DNA from: Dermacentor variabilis
Taxonomy: Eukaryota > Arthropoda > Arachnida > Ixodida > Ixodidae
Direction of reading: 5' to 3'
DNA: 64,000 nucleotides
Assembly: GCF_050947875.1 (NCBI RefSeq)
Contig: NC_134570.1
Coordinates: 202,877,750-202,941,749 of the forward strand
Position numbers and translations under genes: made by a program. Under the pieces are notes generated by a model that had not been told where the DNA came from, did not search any database, and worked only from the letters and a program-made list of their open reading frames with translations. The first letter of the stretch is position 1; every line of letters begins with the position of its first letter. This document shows positions 24,311 to 36,067 of this stretch, one piece after another.

Positions 24311-24780
24311 CGCGATGTCCAGACTGTTTACTTCTTTGACACGATATACATGGTTGTATTCGTAAATTTGACGTCCTTTCGCAAGCATCGATGGTCCAAA
24401 ATAGGCCTCAATGTCTTGCATTGCCTTAAAACCACAATCTAGAACGACCGATGCGTTTCAAATAGGAGCCGCAAAAGCATGCCTCCAGAGCAGTGTTTCG
24501 CGAAACTGACACGGTGACGCCGACGGCTGAGCCGATCGCTGCCGCCACCTGACCATTGAAAGTGGCCTATAACCCGGAGTTTGACGAGTCACCAACTACA
24601 AGCGTAACAGGGGAGAATGTGGCAAAAGATGGAGTCACAGCGCTGACATTGCCTCGTCAGTAACATAAAAAAAACGAAAAAAAATATTTTCATAGCGTCC
24701 CTTTCTATAATATTTCTATAGTGCCCTAATTAGGAAACACCAAGGCAAGGATTCTGAAGCCGGCACAGTTCTAACGTCAT
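24311..24780. other. Possible left flank or lost 3' LTR of Gypsy-B
   Basis: The 3' LTR of Gypsy-B is expected here. No segment matches the sequence upstream of its gag start (about 49832-50300), so no LTR is called. Confidence 0.35.
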
Positions 24781-24784
24781 CGCC

Positions 24785-26043
24785 TCACAAAGCGAATTGA
24801 CTATTATGAACGCCATGAAGAGCCTGCGCATCTCTGCATCTGGGGAACCAGAAGAGGCGAAGAACACTCGCGGGGACAGGTCTAGCATTCATTCGTTTAA
24901 TGAGCCAGTAGAACACAAATGTTAAAGAAAGCCCAACAACAGCAGCAAGAACTTCTGTAATCAGTAGAGCACGCTGTCGACTTTCGTCAAGTCTTGAGAC
25001 AAACTGTTCAGAAACATACGCCGAGGGGATAGTAAGGACATTAGAGAAAGAGGCATCGAGTGTAAATGTCTGCGAACGGCCGTAAACGAAGTAGCAAGGG
25101 AAGTAGCTATTAGTTCCCTGGACAGCGTTGTTATGAGCAAAAATCACAAGCGGAAAAATTGTGTCCCAGTTGTTGTGGCCTGGTCCGATATACATAGATA
25201 ATCATATCAGCTTACGTATGATGAGATCAATCTGTTAAACCATTTGTTTATGCGTGGTAAACTGACGCCGTCTCATGAACTGTGTGACAGGCTCTGATTA
25301 GATCTAGGCTTGTAGAAGAAAACGTATTACCTCGGTCGCTCAACAGCACGCCAGGAGCTCCGTGTCGTAACATGATGACTTCCAGGAAGACGGTGGTGAC
25401 ATCTTACACAGAACAAGAGCGTAGAGGAGCGGTCCCTGCGTAGCGTTTAAGGTGGTAGAGAGAAGTGACAATACATCGATGTCCTGTCGGCATGATAAGA
25501 AAAGGTCCGAAGAGGCACATTCCAATGATGTCAAAAGTGGACTCCGGTCATGTAACGGGATTGTAGCAGTCCAGCAGGAGGCATTGTTGATCGCTTTTGC
25601 AGTCGCCAAAGCGTACAGGAAGTGACGTATTTAGCCACAAAGGTAGAAAGCCAAGGCCAGAAGAAACGGCTTTGATCCAGTATTAGGTTTTCTGGAAAGC
25701 TAGGTGGCCAGCAGGGGGGGTCCTCGTGGAAGGCTTCAAAGTCTGGGTAAGCAGCGAATGAGGAACAACCGGAAAGAAATGGGGTCCATCAGAACGGTAG
25801 ATGTAACGGTGCATCACATTCATATAGAGCTCAAACTGATTCAGTTGGCGACGAAGCCAAGTATTAGGCGGTCATGAAGTTCCGCATGACCATTGCTTAA
25901 TTCGGTGCAGTGTGGCTCCGCACGATGACAAGAGGAGAACTCAGTGTAGCGGTTGGAGGACAGCGTGTTGATAAGCGCTAGTGGTGACAATGTCCATGAA
26001 GACGTATTGTCATGGCCCCGTGAATTGTCACGCAGAGTCATCC
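24785..26043 (-). pseudogene. Gypsy-B integrase remnant
   Basis: Readable parts from 5' to 3' on the minus strand are an RNase H tail and integrase spacer near 26040-25840, a PPAGHLAF block near 25710-25690 (zinc-binding region), a degraded DRGNTF block near 25340 (second catalytic aspartate), and a long open stretch at 25195-24785 starting YIGPGHNNWDT with FVYGRSQTF, the typical post-core region. Stops and frameshifts separate the parts. A SINE cuts it off from RNase H. Confidence 0.75.
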
Positions 26044-26053
26044 TCGTAGAGGA

Positions 26054-26292
26054 CCCCGCTTGGTCGCTTAGCGCCTATAGTGCTCGGCTGCAAAGCACGA
26101 GGTCGCAGGATGAAATCCTGGCCACGGCGGCCGTATTTCGATGGGAGCCAAATGTGAAAACAACCGTGTGCTTATATTTAGGTGCACGTTAAAGAACCCC
26201 AGGTGGTTGAAATTTTGGGAGTCCCCCCTACGACGTGCCTCATAATCCGAAAGTGCTTTTAGTACGTGAAACCCTATAATTTAACTTTAATA
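26054..26292 (+). mobile_element. Tick tRNA-derived SINE, copy 2, inside Gypsy-B
   Basis: Full-length copy with box-B-like GGATGAAATCCTGG near 26107, the core GGCCGTATTTCGATGGGAGC, GTGCACGTTAAAGAACCCCA near 26180, and the end CCCTATAATTTAAC. An 11-bp direct repeat CTCGTAGAGGA / CTCGTAGATGA (one mismatch) flanks it at 26043-26053 and 26293-26303. It separates the Gypsy-B RNase H tail from the integrase. Confidence 0.88.
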
Positions 26293-26303
26293 CTCGTAGA
26301 TGA

Positions 26304-26885
26304 TAGCAGCCGGGGGCAGCGATAGAGAGCGTCGTCGTCGTGATGCTTCTTGCCGGAGTTGTAGATCACGTCGAAATTGAATTCTTGCAACTGGAGAGCC
26401 CAATGGGTCCAGGCTAATTTTTCAGCGGTGGCAACCAGCATAGCGCGTGATGGTCAGTAACTGTGGTAAAGTGGTGTCTATAAATATATGCCAGGAATGT
26501 TTGTATGGCCCAAACTACAGCGAGAGAGCCCTGCTCTCTTATCGAGTAGACCTGCTGAGCAGACGTCCGTGTGCGAGTGGCATACGCAACTCTCTCTCCT
26601 GAACTGTTGTCAGGTTGCAGGAGGACGGCACCGATCCCGTGACCATCAGCATCGGTGTGCAAAAGGGTAGGCGCTCTTTCAACGAAATGGCAGAGAACAG
26701 GGTCAGATTTTAAGGTTTGGAAAGCAGCCTCACACTCGTCAGTCCCAGTGAAAGGAGTGCCTGACGCCAACCGCTTGTGCGGTGGCGACGATATCTTTGC
26801 GAAGTTACAGATAAAACGCCCGAAAGAAGACGAGAGGCCAAGGAAACTCCGGAAGTGCATCTGATTGTTATATGTAAGTGCAGTG
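26304..26885 (-). pseudogene. Gypsy-B RT thumb and RNase H remnant
   Basis: The minus strand reads FRSFLGLSSSFGRFICNFAK (RT thumb region), then PTLLHTDADGHGIGAVLLQ (first RNase H acidic residue region), then SIREQGSLAVVWAI and [11 protein letters not shown], the standard Gypsy RNase H series. About 150 codons are open. An ALYRCPRLLS-like end follows near 26310. It begins just after the GC-rich insertion. Confidence 0.85.
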
Positions 26886-27610
26886 AGAAGCTCGGAGCGG
26901 GCACCCAAGATCCGTGAAGGAAGAAATGAATGGGCGCAGGAGAGAGGTGGCACGAAGCGCGATCTCGCAATGCTCGAACCAGGCGGGCAGCAGTTCTGAG
27001 CTCCTGGGGGGAAAGTGGTCCTGCCGGGCGAGATCTGTGTGCAAGCTGTGGAGGACTGTGGCTGCGAACCAGGTCGAGGGTCTCCATCGTACCAGAGCTC
27101 CAGCTGCCAGTGTTCGAGACGCTGGCTGACCCGAGGGCCACCGGTCCGTGAGCTGCCGCACCTAAGCTGTGCCGAGCAGCGTAGCAATGTGGAACAGCAG
27201 TGGCTGTGCTAGCCGCGGTCATCACGTGGGTTGCGGTGGTGTACGAGCCGGGCACCGAGGCCATGCTGTACATCGCATCTCCAGGCTGCCGCTGCTGATC
27301 GTGAGCGGGGCGTGCGTACCGACAATCTTGCTGGACGGGGATTGAACGTGTCGTCGCCGCAGCCGACTGAAGCACGTCGACTATACAGTGACATGACGAC
27401 AGAACCGCGAGCCTCTCGGCACGGGATTACTTCACTACGTTTATTCTCGTGTGCACGTGTGCGGACGTACTGATTGCCGTTAAGCAGCTAATTAACTTTT
27501 GTATTCCTTTAAGCTTCTTTTAATTTTCTTCAATGTTTACAATAGAACGAGGTTCGCAAACGCCTCTGTCTTTCCTTCGCATCACTGCGCACTATCACAA
27601 GTGCCGAACA
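26886..27610. other. GC-rich insertion of unknown class between Gypsy-B RT and RNase H
   Basis: Gypsy-B RT stops making sense after about 27615 and resumes with the FLGL box at 26885. The roughly 725 bp between is unrelated: its first 530 bp are GC-rich and the rest AT-rich. A long minus-strand open frame crosses it (27375-26710), but only the last part is Gypsy RNase H sequence in a shifted frame. It could be a solo LTR (the edges can be placed at TG and CA) or another non-autonomous element; edges are approximate. Confidence 0.5.
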
Positions 27611-28285
27611 ATCCTAAACACTACACTGATGTTCTGGGCGAGGATAAGGAAGCACAGCAGCAATCTTCCCAGAATCTGGTCGGACACCGTCATTGCTGTC
27701 AATGTGGTCCAACATTTTGTATTTCTTGCTGGCAAATCAGCTGTTTAGTGTTCATCTGAAGACCAGCGTCAGAAATGCAAGTCAGAGCTTCGTCCAAAAG
27801 CTGACGGTGCTGGCGAAAAGTGCAATAAATAATAATAATGGCCTCAAGATTACAAAAACAGGTTTTCCTTTCAGGCCATGTAGAACTGAGTGTCTCATAC
27901 GCTCGAAGCTTGCAGGAGCGTCACACAACCGAAACATCATTGCGTTGATTTCCTTCAGTTCGTATTGTGCTGCGAAGGCGATTTTGTCCTTCTCGGCTTT
28001 GTTTAAAGATATTTGCCGATAACCCGATCAGAGATAACTCTTGAGAAATATTCACCACCCTGGAGAGAGTCAAGGGCATTGTGGACAAAGAGCTAGATTG
28101 TGGCTAGATAATGTCGCGTCTGAGCATGTCGTTTTGATATTTCCCTCCATGAACAATCGCTCCACGGAAGACACCCGGTTTGGACGGCGGCGTACATTTA
28201 ATCTCTCCATCAAGTCAACAATGAAATCAAAATCGCAGTTTATTGTCAATGAACAGAGGATGAAATATTAACAGAAATATATATA
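27610..28285 (-). pseudogene. Gypsy-B reverse transcriptase remnant
   Basis: Frame-shifting stretches match Gypsy RT in order: RRPNRVSSVER near 28200, DMLRRDII near 28125, EYFSRVISDRVIG near 28045, FERM plus GLKGK near 27890, and GVRPDSGKIAAVLPYPRP near 27640. The section between DII and EYFS is shorter than usual, so there is an internal deletion. The catalytic YxDD box is not recognisable. It is heavily decayed, more so than Gypsy-C. Confidence 0.75.
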
Positions 28286-30255
28286 CCGTTAGCCTATAGG
28301 GCTAGTTATCGGTACAATCTAATACACGGGTTCATGTAAACAGGTTTGAAAGCAGACATGGGGATGCAGATACGTAGCAGTGTACTATTTTTTTCATTCT
28401 TCTTTTTTAAACAGAGGAACAAAAACACATTGCAATCAATACAATTCAAAATCTCTACAAATACAATGCCGTGATATATGTGTGGAGAAAAAAATCTAAT
28501 AGAAATGACAACAAGGCAGTGTCAAACACACAAAGAAAATTACAGAAGCGTCATATAAATTCGAATCAACAAACCTTTCCAGTAGAAAAATATGAATATT
28601 GCGCCAGAAATAGCGTAGGAAGAACATAACATTGCAAGTGCAGTTGCTACATGACTGATATCAGAAGTGTACTTTACAAGAGAACTTGATGTTGCGTGCA
28701 AGTTTAATTTCGAGCGAAATTGAGTTCCAAATATTATCATTCATGTATTGAATTGATCTCTAACCGTATACGGTTCGGAAGGTCGGCAGATTAAAGGTGC
28801 CGTTGGGTTGCTGCCTCGTGTTACGGGTTGGTAAACAAAGAAACTCGAAGGCAGTGAAAATTTAGAGTTGATTATAGCGTTCACCAAAACCGTGGTCTCA
28901 TCATTTCTTTTTAACATGAAGGGTGCTATCCAAGTATTAGCTAATAATTCTGTGCTTAAGTAAAGACGAAACGAAAATGTAATAATTCCCAAAGCATGTT
29001 TTTGAAACCGTATAACAGGCGCAATGTACGTTATGTAAGTGAAGCCCCATATTTCGCTGCAATAACTCAGTTGTGTTCGAAGTAAGGAAAAATATCATGA
29101 TCGAAGCACGTTATATTAAAAGTAGCATCTGGCTTTAATGAGTCTAAGACATGCAAAAGCGAACTTTTTAGATCTATTATTAGCTTATTCTTTCCAATGC
29201 GAATTTTCATCCATTACTACGCCTTAACACTTAAAACATGGAAATGCGCTCAATGGTTTTGCTGTTAATAAGCAAGTGCAAAAGGCCATTATCTAGACTG
29301 TTTCTCCGCAGTAGCGAAATTTAACGTATTTAGTTTTGTCGGTACCTAATGGTAGTTTGTAACGGGAGAACCACATGGTAATTGCTGCTGACTCTGTCAT
29401 GATTTGTTCTTGTAGTATGAAGAGAGAGTTACCTCGAAAAATTAATTCACTCTCGTCAGCATACATTATAGTTTTACACGACAGAGCACACAGGATGTCA
29501 TTTATGTATACGGAGAACACTAATGGGCCTAGTACGGTTTTCTGAGGTATCCCACAAGCAATATTTTCAAGTTTGGAGGTTATGTGGTCCGATCTCTCAG
29601 ATAGCTAGAAAAGAATTTAAGCCGTAAGATTCTAAATTTTTTAGTAATATGGAATGAGAGATCTTATCGAAGGCTTTTTTGATGGCCAAGAAAAATGCCA
29701 CGGCCATTTCATTGTTATAGATTACTGAGCTGACTAACTGTCCCAGAGTAAAGACAGCTGTGGTTGTCGACCTATTGGTTATGAAAACGTTTTTTCCAGC
29801 ACAGATTATTTCATTACCGTTAAGAAAGCGACTAAGACGAGACCTAGTTATTCTTTCAAAAAGCGTAGTTGCAATGTTATGTACTAAGATGGGTCCATAT
29901 ATGCGTGGATTTTCTCAGTCACCAGATTTGTATATAGGGACCACTCTCGCAATCTCTGGTATAGTTGAGTAAGAGACACTGCGCAGGGCGTTGATTATGA
30001 TGTGGAAAAGTGGCTCTAAGGGAAGATACATATTGTACTTATCATGTCCGCGGGAATGCCGTCATGGCCAACGGCTTTATTACTCAGTAGTTTGAGGATT
30101 TTTGAACTAACTTTCCCCAGCAGTAACACTTGCAAGCGGGCAGTCCTTTTCAGTTGTTTTGTATTGACATTTGTCATTTTCAGTTATATTGTAACGCATT
30201 CAGTGCGATGCTCTGCGACGGACGTGCGGCCGAGAAGATTTTAGTGAACATCAAA
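28285..30255 (-). mobile_element. LINE-2: decayed CR1/Jockey-type LINE inserted in Gypsy-B
   Basis: The minus strand carries a non-LTR RT across several frames: SSKILKLLSNKAVGHDGIPA near 30110, FLAIKKAFDKISHSILLKNL near 29680, FSVYINDILCALS near 29510, then an ADES sequence where YADD is expected (29460). C-terminal sequence continues to about 28540. It is bounded on the right by the Gypsy-B linker and on the left by Gypsy-B RT. The exact ends and target duplication could not be fixed. 5'-truncated, with no endonuclease seen. Confidence 0.75.
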
Positions 30256-30547
30256 TAAAGATGTGTTCTTCATGCAAAATTCAAAGGTCTTCTTTCTGGG
30301 AAACAGTAATATCGCCGTTTATATTCAGGAGGTGAAGACAGAGGTCGCGTTTTCACGGGAAGAAGAACGAGCGTGACACGCTTGGTGTCCGTAAAGCAAG
30401 TAACCGCGGTGCCTTGGAACATCGCGATCGGCGAAAGTGGTTGGTGAAGCGCCGTGACTAGCGCACTTTTGTAGCGAAACATCATCACGATAAGCGCCAT
30501 AGTGAGCTCGCTAGAGGTGTGGCTACCAAATGACACAAGAAACATAT
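30255..30547 (-). pseudogene. Gypsy-B protease-RT linker fragment
   Basis: An open minus-strand stretch (30599-30270, of which the first part is in the Gypsy-C LTR) has SALVTALHQPLSPIAMFQGT followed by VTLVLLPV, resembling the linker that precedes RT in Gypsy polyproteins. It lies between Gypsy-C and LINE-2. Assignment rests mainly on position. Confidence 0.5.
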
Positions 30548-31142
30548 TGTCACGTGGTGGTGACGTTGAAGAACACAGTAGCAATACTGTGAAAGACAAA
30601 ACTAATATTTATTGGTTTGAACCTGTGCCCACAACAGGCTGCACTTATAGCACAACGATAGCGGCGAACACGGTCGGCGATCGTCGAAAATCTGATGAGC
30701 GGGTCAAGCGCGTCTGCTTTTATACATTAATTAATTATGGGGTTTTACGTGCCAAAACCACTTTCTGTTTAGGAGGCACGCCGTAGTGGAGGACTCCGGA
30801 AATTTGGACCACCTGGGGTTCTTTAACGTGCACCTAAATCTAAGTACACGGGTGTTTTCGCATTTCGCCCCCATCGAAATGCGGCCGCCGTGGCCGTGCT
30901 TTTATAAATCAGTCGTCGAATGTTCCAGACTAATTGCTGGGACCCGCGTGCCTTCCACAAAGTTCTACACTCGCGTTGTGCACACATGCAATCAGATTAC
31001 ACAAGGCTCGGTCAGAGACAGCAGATGGAACCATCGATAACATCCCAGAAACTTCCGATACATGCAGGCGCGTCCTGCGCTGTGCGATAACATTTGTTAG
31101 CCGGTGAAACGTGTCGCCAGATAAAGACAAGTACACGTGTCA
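30548..31142 (-). repeat. Gypsy-C 3' LTR, interrupted by a SINE
   Basis: Starts TGTCACGTGGTGGTGACG and ends TACACGTGTCA. A SINE occupies 30725-30896, so the LTR is 595 bp instead of about 420. The minus-strand purine run GAGAGGGAGA at 31146-31155 is the polypurine tract. Confidence 0.92.
30725..30896 (-). mobile_element. Tick tRNA-derived SINE, copy 3, in Gypsy-C 3' LTR
   Basis: Reverse-oriented copy: ATTATGGGGTTTTACGTG at the tail side, then GGGGTTCTTTAACGTGCACC, then CCCCCATCGAAATGCGGCCG. The 10-bp duplication TGCTTTTATA lies at 30715-30724 and 30897-30906. The other LTR has a single unduplicated TTTTTATA at the same place, proving the insertion. The tRNA-like head is missing (5' truncation). 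Confidence 0.93.
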
Positions 31143-31239
31143 ATATCTCCCTCTCGAGAAGCATCAACCCGATGCTGCAAACAAACGAAAGTAATAAAGA
31201 TGCACTCGTAGGAAAGAAAACAAAAATAAAAATTCGTCA

Positions 31240-34200
31240 GCGTCCGTAAAAGGGTTTAAGACGCACCACGTGGACGACTTCAGATCGAGCGCGGCGCCGT
31301 TGTGAATGCGAAATGCCATCTGGCAGGACCTTATCGTCCAGTGCGCCAATACGTCGGATGAACTTGTAGGGCCCGAAATAGCGTCGCAACAGTTTCTCAC
31401 TCAGTCCTCGTCGGCGTATCGGGGTCCATGCCCAAACACGCTCGCCGGGCTGGTACTCGACGAAGCGTCATCGGAGTTTCCAATTTCGGCTATCGGTATG
31501 CTGCTGGTTCTTGATCAGTAGGCGGGCGAGCTATCGGGCTTCTTCGGCACGCTGGAGATAGGTAGCGACGTCAAGATTCTCCTCGTCAGTGACGTGCGGC
31601 AGCATGGCGTCGAGCGTCGTCGTCGGGATCCTGCCGTAAAAAACCTTGAACGGCGTGATAAGTGTTGTTTCTTGCACCACCGTGTTGTAAGTGAAGGTTA
31701 CATACGGCAGGACCGCGTCCCACGTCTTGTGCTCGACGTCGACGTACATTGCTAGCATGTCGGCGAGGGTCTTGTTCAGGCGCTCCGTGAGACCATTCGT
31801 TTGCGGATGGTAGGCAGTTGTCCTCCTGTGGCTTCTCTGGCTGCATTGCAGAATGGCTTGGGTGAGCTCTGCTGAGAAAGCCGTTCCTCTGTCGGTGATG
31901 AGGACTTCTGGGGCGCCATATTGCAGCAGGGTGTTCTCGACAAAAATTTCGCCACTTCGGCTGTGCTGCCTTTTCGTAGAGCTTTAGTTTCAGCGAGGCG
32001 GGTGAGATAGTCCGTCGCTACGACGATCCACATATTCCCGGATGTTGGCGTCGGAAACGGCCCCAACAAATCCATCCCAATCTGCTGAATGGTCGGCGAG
32101 GAGGTTCGATCGGCTGTTGTAATCCTGCTGGCCTTGTCAGTGGTGCCATGCGTCGCTGACAGTCTCGGCATGTCTTGATGTAATGGGCGACGACGGCGTC
32201 AGACACGGCCAGTAATAACTTTCCTGTATCCTCGACAGCGTCCGGGAGAATCCGAGGTGACCAGCGGCTGGATCGTCATGTAGGGCGTGCTGTACTTCTG
32301 GACGCAGCGCTGACGGTACAACAAGAAGGTAGCTGGCGTGGACTGGTGAGAAGTTCTTCACGAGCAGGTTATTTTGTAGTGTGAACGAAGACAACCCGCG
32401 CTTAAATTCCCTAGGGACAACGTCGGTGTTCCCTTCCAAATACTCGACGAGGCCTTTTAGCTCTGGGTCTGCTCGTTGCTGTACAGTGAAGTCTTTCGCG
32501 CTTATTATTCCAAGGAAGGCGTCATCGTCCTCGTCGTCTTGCGGCGAGGGATCGATGGGGGCGCGTTATAAGCAGTCGGCGTCAGAGTGTTTTCTTCCGG
32601 ACATGTATATTACAGTGACGTCATATCCTTGCAGTCCGAGGCTCCACCGCGCCAGCCGTCCTTAAGGGTCCTTTAAGTTAGCTAGCCAACACAACGCGTG
32701 ATGGTCGCTGACGACTTTGAATGGCCTGCCATAGAGGTAAGGGAAGAATTTTGCTGTAGCCCAAATGATGGCTAGGCATTCCTTTTCAGTCGTAGAGTAA
32801 TTCCCATCCGCTTTTGACATCGACCGGCTAGCATAAGATATCATCCGTTCAAGTCTGTCTTTGCTCTGGACAAGGATGACACCGAGGCCTCGGCTGCTGG
32901 CGTCAGTGTGGATTTCGGTATCGGCGTCCTCGTCGAAGTGTGCAAGTAGCGACGGCGACTGCATGCGTCGTTCGAGTGCTTGAAATGCGTCGGCCTGCGG
33001 CGTTTCTCACTTAAACTCGACATCACATTTGGTTACATGTGTTAGCGGCTCCGCGATGCTTGAAAAGTCCTTGACAAAGCGCCTATTGTAGGCGCACACG
33101 CCAAGGAATCCGCGCACTGCCTTCTTCTTGATTGGCTGCGGGAACTTTGCGATGGCAGCTGTCTTCTGCGGGTCGAGGCCCACTCCAGATTTGCTGATGA
33201 CGTGGCCTAGGAATAGAAGCTCATCGTAAGCGAAGCGGCACTTTTCCGAATTCAGAGTGAGCCCTGATGACTTGACGGCCTCTAATACGTTCGCAAGCCG
33301 GCTAAGGTGATCGTAGAAATTTCCGGCGTAAAGAACGACGTCATCCAAATAAACAAGACACGCCTGCTACTTAAATTCTGCTAAGACCGTGTCCATGGCG
33401 CGATGAAACGTTGCAGGCGCCGAGCACAGTCCGAATGGCATCACCTTGAACTCGTAGAGGCCGTCTGGCGTGATGAAGGCAATCTTTTCGCAATGTTTCT
33501 CGCCGACTTCTATTTGCCAGTAGCCAGACTTGCGGTCCATCGACGAGAAATATTCAGCGTTGCAGAGCCGATCCAATGCGTCGTCTATCCGTGGGAGGGG
33601 GTATACGTCCTTCGTGATCTTGTTCAGTCGACGATAATCGACGCAGAAGCGTAGGGTTCCGTCTTTTTTCTTCACCAGGCCTACAGCAGGTGCCCACGGG
33701 CCTTTCGAAGGCTGGATGATGTCGTCCCGCACCATTTCGTCGACTTGTTGCCTCATAGCTTCTCGTTCCCGCGTCGAAACTCGCTAAGGGCTCTGGCGGA
33801 GTGGTCGAGCGAACTCTTCGGTTAATATGCAATGCTTTGCAACTGATGTTTGTCGAATCCTCGATGACGTCGAAAAGCAGTCTTTGTATCGTCGGAGAAG
33901 ACTTCTGATCTTTTGCTGCTTACTCATAGGAAGACTTGGATTTACGTCGAAGTCTGGTTCTGGGACTATGCTCATCGAGGTAGATGCGGCAGAATCCGAG
34001 AGGACAGAGACATTGCTGGTTTCCACAATTTCCTAGATGTACGCGATTGTCGTGCCCTTGTTGATGTGCTTGAACTCTTGGCTGAAGTTGGTTAACATAG
34101 CTTCCGCTTTCCCTTCGTGGAGTCGAGCGATCCCCCTTGCGACGCAAATTTCACGGTCGAGCAGTAGGTGTTGGTCGCCCTCGATGACGCTTTCTACGTG

Positions 34201-34640
34201 AGCAGGTGTTTCGGTGCCGACGGATATAATAACGCTGGGGCGCGGCGGGATTCCCACTTGATCTTCGAGCACACGCAAGGCGTGGTGACTACGAGAGCTC
34301 TCCGGCGGTATCGCTTGATCTTCCCACAGCATTATTGATTTTGAATTCAGGTCTATGATTGCGCTGTGTTGGTTCAGGAAGTCCATACCGAGAATGACGT
34401 CTCGTGAACACTGTTGGGGGATAACGAAGGTGGCAGGGTAAGTCCGGTGCAGATCCGGTCCGGTTCTTGCCGTGCAGATTCCAGTCGGCGTAATGAAGTG
34501 TCCTCCAGCGGTTCAAATTTGAGGGCCTTCCCATGCAGTCTTAACTTTCTTCAACTGCGCCGCGATGGGTTCACTCATGACGGAGTAATCGGCTCCTTTG
34601 TCTACTAAGGCAGTGACTGCGTGGCCGTCGAGAAGCACGT
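31240..34640 (-). pseudogene. Gypsy-C pol remnant (protease, RT, RNase H, integrase)
   Basis: Protease: ALVDKGADYSVMS near 34600, so the DTG active site has become DKG. RT: RFCVDYRRLN, SSMDRKSGYWQ and MPFGLCSAPATF at 33756-33367, an in-frame stop, then an intact YLDD box at about 33352-33341 and FLGHVISKSGV. RNase [22 protein letters not shown] and [11 protein letters not shown] at 32964-32662. Integrase: AAGHLGFSRTL, then VVATDYLTR, then a frameshift before the second aspartate, then TWDAVLPYVTFTYNT, ending VVHVVRLKPFYG near 31245. Domain order is Ty3/Gypsy. Several stops make it non-functional. Confidence 0.9.
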
Positions 34641-34879
34641 CGAGGTCGGTGGTTCTTTGTCTGGCGTTGCAGTTGGGTCTTGGTGTCAGATCACGGCTGC
34701 GTCGTGTTGAACTGAAGCTGGAACCTCGCGTCGTCAAGTCGTTTTTCGTCAGTGTAGTCTTGGCTTCCTGACTTCGTCGGGACGGCGGCGTGTCGTCATT
34801 AGGTCGTCGAGATGGTCTCTTCGGCGTCTTCGTCGGCGGTGGAGAATCTTCGACAGTTCGAAGAACAGCAACCGCACCT

Positions 34880-35882
34880 CCATCGGTTGCTGCTTTTAGT
34901 GTTCCGGATATGGGCTCGTAGGGCGGCCCCGGGCTGGGCCGGTGTATGGTCGGCGCTGCGGCGACAAGTAGCGGCCTGGTGATGGCGAACGGGACGGTCG
35001 TCGAAGGCTCCACTGAGTAGCGGCGAGGTAGCCGGCGATATCCTGAGGTTGTTCGCCAATCTGTCGTCGCGGCGCGTTAACGGGGAACCCTCGGAGTCCC
35101 ATCTCCCGGTATGGGCATCGGCGGTGGATGTTCCCGGCTTCTCCGCAGTGGTAGCAAAGCGGACGCTGGTCGGGGTCGCGCCAAACGTCAGTCTTCCTTG
35201 GAATGCCGTGTGGGCTCTGACGGGTTGGCGTGCTGGTGGAGGGGGTGGTGGTGGACGACGGAACCAGCACAACCACTCGGATAGTCTCGCGCAGGTCGTC
35301 GGTGGCCAGTGACTGAACTCCGGCGTAGCTTGCCGAGTTCGTGCGGCGGTTGAATTGCAGGTTACGCATTTCCAGTGTCTTCTCACTGCTAGTGGTCTCG
35401 CGAAGAAACTGGTCGACAGTCTTCGGTGGGCTTTATACCATTCCGGCGAAAAGTTCCTCCTTTACACCACGCATCAGTAGGCGGACTTTCTTTTCCTCGG
35501 ACATTTCCGGGTCGGCCTGGCAGAATAGGTGGTTCATTTTTTCTGTAAAAATCGCGGTGCTCTCATCAGGTAGCTGCACTCAGGTTTCTAGTACTGCTTG
35601 GGCTCGTTCTCGGCGTACGACGCTTCTGAATGTCTGCAGGAAGCCACTTCGGAAAAGGTCCCAGGTCGTTAAGGTGGCTTCTCGGTTCTCTAACCACGTC
35701 CTGTTAGCGACATCCAATGCGAAGAAGACATGTCGCAGTTTGTCGACGCTGCTCCAGCTGTTAAATGCAGCGACCCTCTCCTACTTCTCAAGCCAGGTTT
35801 CCGGGTCCTTGAATGTTGAACCGCGGAACGTCGTAGGCTCCCTGGGCTACTGCACGACGATGGGGGACGCTGGGGTTGCCAT
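34880..35882 (-). pseudogene. Gypsy-C gag remnant
   Basis: The start ATG is at 35882 (MATPASPIVVQ followed by a stop). Capsid sequence follows: RTWLENREATLTTWDLF, RRERAQAVLET, MSEEKKVRLLMRGVKEELFA. The zinc knuckle CYHCGEAGNIHRRC near 35130 has asparagine where the CCHC histidine should be. A proline- and arginine-rich tail leads to the protease. At least three in-frame stops are present. Confidence 0.85.
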
Positions 35883-36067
35883 TTAGGTTGCCTTAGCCAT
35901 AATTTTCTTGGTCTTCTCAGGTAGAAGTCCGTGCTCCAGCAGCAGCTGTTGAAGACGGCAGCTTGCTCCATGGTCCGCTACTACGTTGGTGTTCTCTTTG
36001 TGGTCTGTGCTTGGATCACGGCTTGTCGGGGGCGTCCGGTACATGAACGAAAAGCACCTCCCCCAGC

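Noticed and set aside
24060..26292. tRNA genes
   Set aside because: The box-B-like sequences belong to SINE heads; no cloverleaf with an intact anticodon arm and acceptor stem could be drawn.
24785..27187. A separate, fifth Gypsy element limited to 24.8-27.2 kb
   Set aside because: Its RNase H and integrase are exactly the parts missing from the gag-protease-RT pieces further right. Strand and order agree and no LTR bounds it, so it is better read as the 3' part of Gypsy-B.
26710..27375. 221-codon minus-strand open frame as a gene
   Set aside because: It is open because the block is GC-rich. Its last third overlaps Gypsy RNase H sequence in a different frame, and no family motif is seen.
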